Part shown: positions 5,635 through 7,322 of the stretch, in pieces | Numbering within the stretch: the first letter of the stretch is position 1 | Layout: the number at the start of each line of letters is the position of its first letter | Origin: Methanomassiliicoccaceae archaeon | Lineage (GTDB): Archaea; Thermoplasmatota; Thermoplasmata; Methanomassiliicoccales; Methanomethylophilaceae | Direction: 5' to 3' | DNA length: 7,322 nt | Assembly (NCBI GenBank): GCA_009778265.1 | Contig: WRKA01000143.1 | Coordinates: 1-7,322 of the forward strand | Position numbers and translations under genes: made by a program | Notes under the pieces: generated by a model | The model's database searches: none | Seen by the model: only the letters and a program-made list of their open reading frames with translations | What the model was told of the DNA's origin: nothing

Positions 5635-6495
5635 ATGATCAGGATGCCGATCCCTCTGGAGGATGTTGTCGTGAACCTGCTGCGTCTTGCGAATACGAAA
5701 TTACCGGATGACGTGGGATGGGCGTTGGAAGCCGCGGCGTCATGGGAGACGAACGAGATCGCATATTCGCAGCTGGGCGGCATAATGGATAACATGAAGA
5801 AGGCGGAATTCACGGGAAGACCGATGTGCCAGGATACCGGTATACCGGTGTTCTATGTTTCCGGTAAGATAGACGCGTCAATAGAGGAAGGGATAAGGGA
5901 AGGTCTGAAGAAAGCCACGCCCCTGATACCGCTGAGACCCAACACCGTCCACCCGCTGACGAGGAAGAACAGCGGCGACAACCTCGGAGATGGAATGCCG
6001 ATAATACATTACAGACCGACGGATGGCGATTTTACGGAAATAACGGTACTTCCGAAAGGTGCGGGTTCAGAGAATATGACCAGGTTGGCGATGCTGAATC
6101 CTGCGGACGGTGCGGACGGGATAAAAAAATTCATCGTATCGGCGGTATTGGAAGCGGGCGGAAGACCGTGTCCGCCGACCATCGTCGGCGTCGGCATAGG
6201 AGGAACGTCCGATAAATGCGTCGAGATGGCGAAAGAGGCGCTTCTCAGACCTACGGATTCGGTGAATGAGAACGATGAGGAAAGAGAACTGGAGGACGAA
6301 CTGTTCACGATACTCAACTCAAGCGGCCTCGGACCCATGGGATTAGGCGGGGACACGACGGTGCTTCGCGTCCATGTGAAAACGGGATACTGCCACACCG
6401 CTTCTCTTCCCGTTGCGGTGAACCTCAACTGCTGGGCCGCACGAAGAGCCACCGTACGGATAATGAAGGACGGTACGGCGGAGTACAGGCAGTGA
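5635..6495 (+). CDS. Class I fumarate hydratase, alpha subunit (FumA N-terminal type)
   Basis: This 286-residue protein matches the alpha subunit of two-subunit, oxygen-sensitive [4Fe-4S] fumarases, which interconvert fumarate and malate. Three cysteines in conserved surroundings fit the cluster ligands: C65 in MCQDTGIP, C179 in GGRPCPPTIVGVGIGGT, and C266 in NLNCWAARR. Other family blocks are HPLTRKNSGDNLGDGMP (106-122), LPKGAGSENMTRLAML (139-154) and GLGPMGLGGDTTVL (231-244). The ATG at 5635 is chosen because the N terminus then matches family length; a TTG at 5614 would add seven residues within the inverted-repeat region. The beta subunit gene starts 4 bases after the stop (TGA then TAA in tandem). 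The related L-tartrate dehydratase alpha subunit cannot be fully excluded by sequence alone, but fumarase is the better call in an archaeon with this pair. Confidence 0.93.
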   Translation: MIRMPIPLEDVVVNLLRLANTKLPDDVGWALEAAASWETNEIAYSQLGGIMDNMKKAEFTGRPMCQDTGIPVFYVSGKIDASIEEGIREGLKKATPLIPLRPNTVHPLTRKNSGDNLGDGMPIIHYRPTDGDFTEITVLPKGAGSENMTRLAMLNPADGADGIKKFIVSAVLEAGGRPCPPTIVGVGIGGTSDKCVEMAKEALLRPTDSVNENDEERELEDELFTILNSSGLGPMGLGGDTTVLRVHVKTGYCHTASLPVAVNLNCWAARRATVRIMKDGTAEYRQ

Positions 6496-6499
6496 TAAA

Positions 6500-7069
6500 A
6501 TGATCACATTATACTCGCCGATGAATGAGAAGGACGTAAGAGGGCTGCGCATCGGGCAGGTCGTTCATATCAAAGGAACGGTAATAACGGGACGCGACGA
6601 GATGCACATGCGTGCGCTGTCATCGAAAAAAGCACCGGAGGAACTGAACAACTCCACCCTGTTCCACTGCGGTCCGATAATGGTCTCCGACAACAACGAA
6701 TGGAAGGTCATCGCCGCGGGACCCACAACGAGCGCCCGTATGAATTCAATGGAAGCCGAGATGATAACCCGTTTCAAGATAAGAGCGGTGATCGGAAAAG
6801 GAGGCATGGACGATAGAACGCTGAAAGCGATGAAAGATGTGGGTTGTGTGTATCTGGCGGCGATAGGCGGCGCGGCGGTGTCGCTGGCCGAAGGCCTGAG
6901 CGAAGTGAAAGGAGTGATATGGGAAGACCTCGGAATGGCGGAGGCGATGTGGATATTCGACGCATCGCAATTCGGGCCGTTGGTTGTTGCGATGGACGCG
7001 CACGGCAACAGCATTTACAAAGACGTGAACGCAAAGGTCAAAAGAACGATGGAAAGGATTCAGTCCTGA
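6500..7069 (+). CDS. Class I fumarate hydratase, beta subunit (FumA C-terminal type)
   Basis: This 189-residue protein is the partner of the upstream alpha subunit; together they correspond to the two halves of bacterial single-chain class I fumarases. Conserved features are ITGRDEMHMR (29-38, with Arg32, Asp33 and His36, equivalent to TARDxxH in relatives), CGPIM (57-61), AGPTTSARM (73-81), VIGKGGM (97-103), AIGGAA (121-126), and LGMAEAMWIF followed by FGPLVVAMDAHGNSIY (158-173). These regions shape the substrate pocket, while the iron-sulfur cluster is bound by the alpha subunit. The start is close behind the alpha stop, and GTGAT (6492-6496), overlapping that stop, may help ribosome binding. 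Its last 10 bases overlap the end of a gene on the opposite strand. The full length is typical for archaeal beta subunits. Confidence 0.93.
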   Translation: MITLYSPMNEKDVRGLRIGQVVHIKGTVITGRDEMHMRALSSKKAPEELNNSTLFHCGPIMVSDNNEWKVIAAGPTTSARMNSMEAEMITRFKIRAVIGKGGMDDRTLKAMKDVGCVYLAAIGGAAVSLAEGLSEVKGVIWEDLGMAEAMWIFDASQFGPLVVAMDAHGNSIYKDVNAKVKRTMERIQS

Positions 7070-7322
7070 TCCTTTCTCCGTTCCGAATACACCTTCGAAC
7101 TCTCCGGATTCCTGCCTATGTGTATCCTGTACAAGATAATGAAGATCAGAAGGAACAATCCGATTATCCCTCCGACCAGCATGAACGAATGCGTCAGATC
7201 GAGATCGAACAAATAAAGCGTCTCACTTTTGATGGTCAGTTCGAACGTGCAATAGAACGGAACGATACCTAGGTCGCCGACCTCCACAGCCTCGGCCTCG
7301 TAATACTGATGGATGATGGTTA
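7060..7322 (-). CDS. C-terminal end of a single-pass membrane protein (partial)
   Basis: The minus-strand frame is open to the right edge, so the true start is outside the window; 86 residues are visible. A GTG at 7285-7287 is in frame but need not be the start, since the frame continues upstream with TIIHQYYEAEA. Visible residues 46-64 (FMLVGGIIGLFLLIFIILY) form one strong membrane segment, followed by a short tail rich in Arg and Lys (R65, R70, K76, R81, R82, K83). By the positive-inside rule the tail is cytoplasmic and the preceding part lies outside, so the protein is probably C-terminally anchored at the cell surface. I do not recognise the family. Codon use resembles its neighbours, which supports a real gene. 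Its TGA (7060-7062) lies inside the end of the fumarase beta gene. Confidence 0.7.
   Translation of the reverse strand, partial: TIIHQYYEAEAVEVGDLGIVPFYCTFELTIKSETLYLFDLDLTHSFMLVGGIIGLFLLIFIILYRIHIGRNPESSKVYSERRKDQD

Noticed and set aside
6102..6119. Perfect 9-base tandem repeat TGCGGACGG x2
   Set aside because: It only encodes a short Ala-Asp-Gly duplication in a surface-like loop of fumarase alpha; two copies are not a repeat array.
6009..6452. Minus-strand frame opposite fumarase alpha
   Set aside because: Antisense shadow of a well-conserved enzyme; no independent start signal or family match.
6844..7272. Plus-strand frame of 142 codons spanning the fumarase beta end and the membrane gene
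   Set aside because: It overlaps conserved fumarase sequence in another frame and lies antisense to a frame with a clear membrane segment and natural codon use.

Overview
The window looks archaeal, most probably from the Thermoplasmata and possibly the Methanomassiliicoccales. It carries an MCM replicative helicase and archaeal forms of Tsr3, DUF424 and Nmd3. TATA-like boxes lie about 25-35 bases upstream of several starts that lack a clear Shine-Dalgarno site, which suggests leaderless or nearly leaderless transcripts. AGG/AGA and ATA codons are common, and none of ten visible stop codons is TAG. The placement at order level is inference; the archaeal assignment is secure.

Layout: the first 199 bases are the 3' end of a BRO-N/DinD-type gene that stops at TGA where relatives have a conserved Trp, so it looks truncated. 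A short intergenic stretch with an 8-bp-stem hairpin and a TATA-like box leads into a two-gene unit. The first gene (285-770) is a low-molecular-weight phosphatase/arsenate reductase-fold protein whose catalytic Cys and Arg positions are replaced. The second (772-1281) is the rRNA acp-transferase Tsr3. A small winged-helix-like protein (1312-1575) follows. Next comes a tightly packed unit: mcm (1619-4204), interrupted by a 161-residue mini-intein at 2705-3187, then a DUF424 protein (4207-4500) and Nmd3 (4501-5523), with gaps of only 2 and 0 bases. A 111-base intergenic region with a TATA-like box and an inverted repeat around a T-rich tract precedes the two class I fumarase subunit genes (5635-6495 and 6500-7069). 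On the minus strand, the C-terminal end of a single-pass membrane protein (7060-7322) converges on the fumarase beta gene and overlaps it by 10 bases.

Functionally, Tsr3 (small-subunit rRNA modification) and Nmd3 (large-subunit assembly factor in eukaryotes) flank the replicative helicase, so replication and ribosome biogenesis genes sit together. Fumarase alpha and beta together form the [4Fe-4S] fumarate hydratase of central carbon metabolism. The most notable features are the mini-intein whose block B His is Thr, and the arsenate-reductase-fold protein without its catalytic residues. No tRNA, rRNA, CRISPR array or insertion sequence was seen, and apart from the cluster itself I see no multi-gene defence or mobile system.
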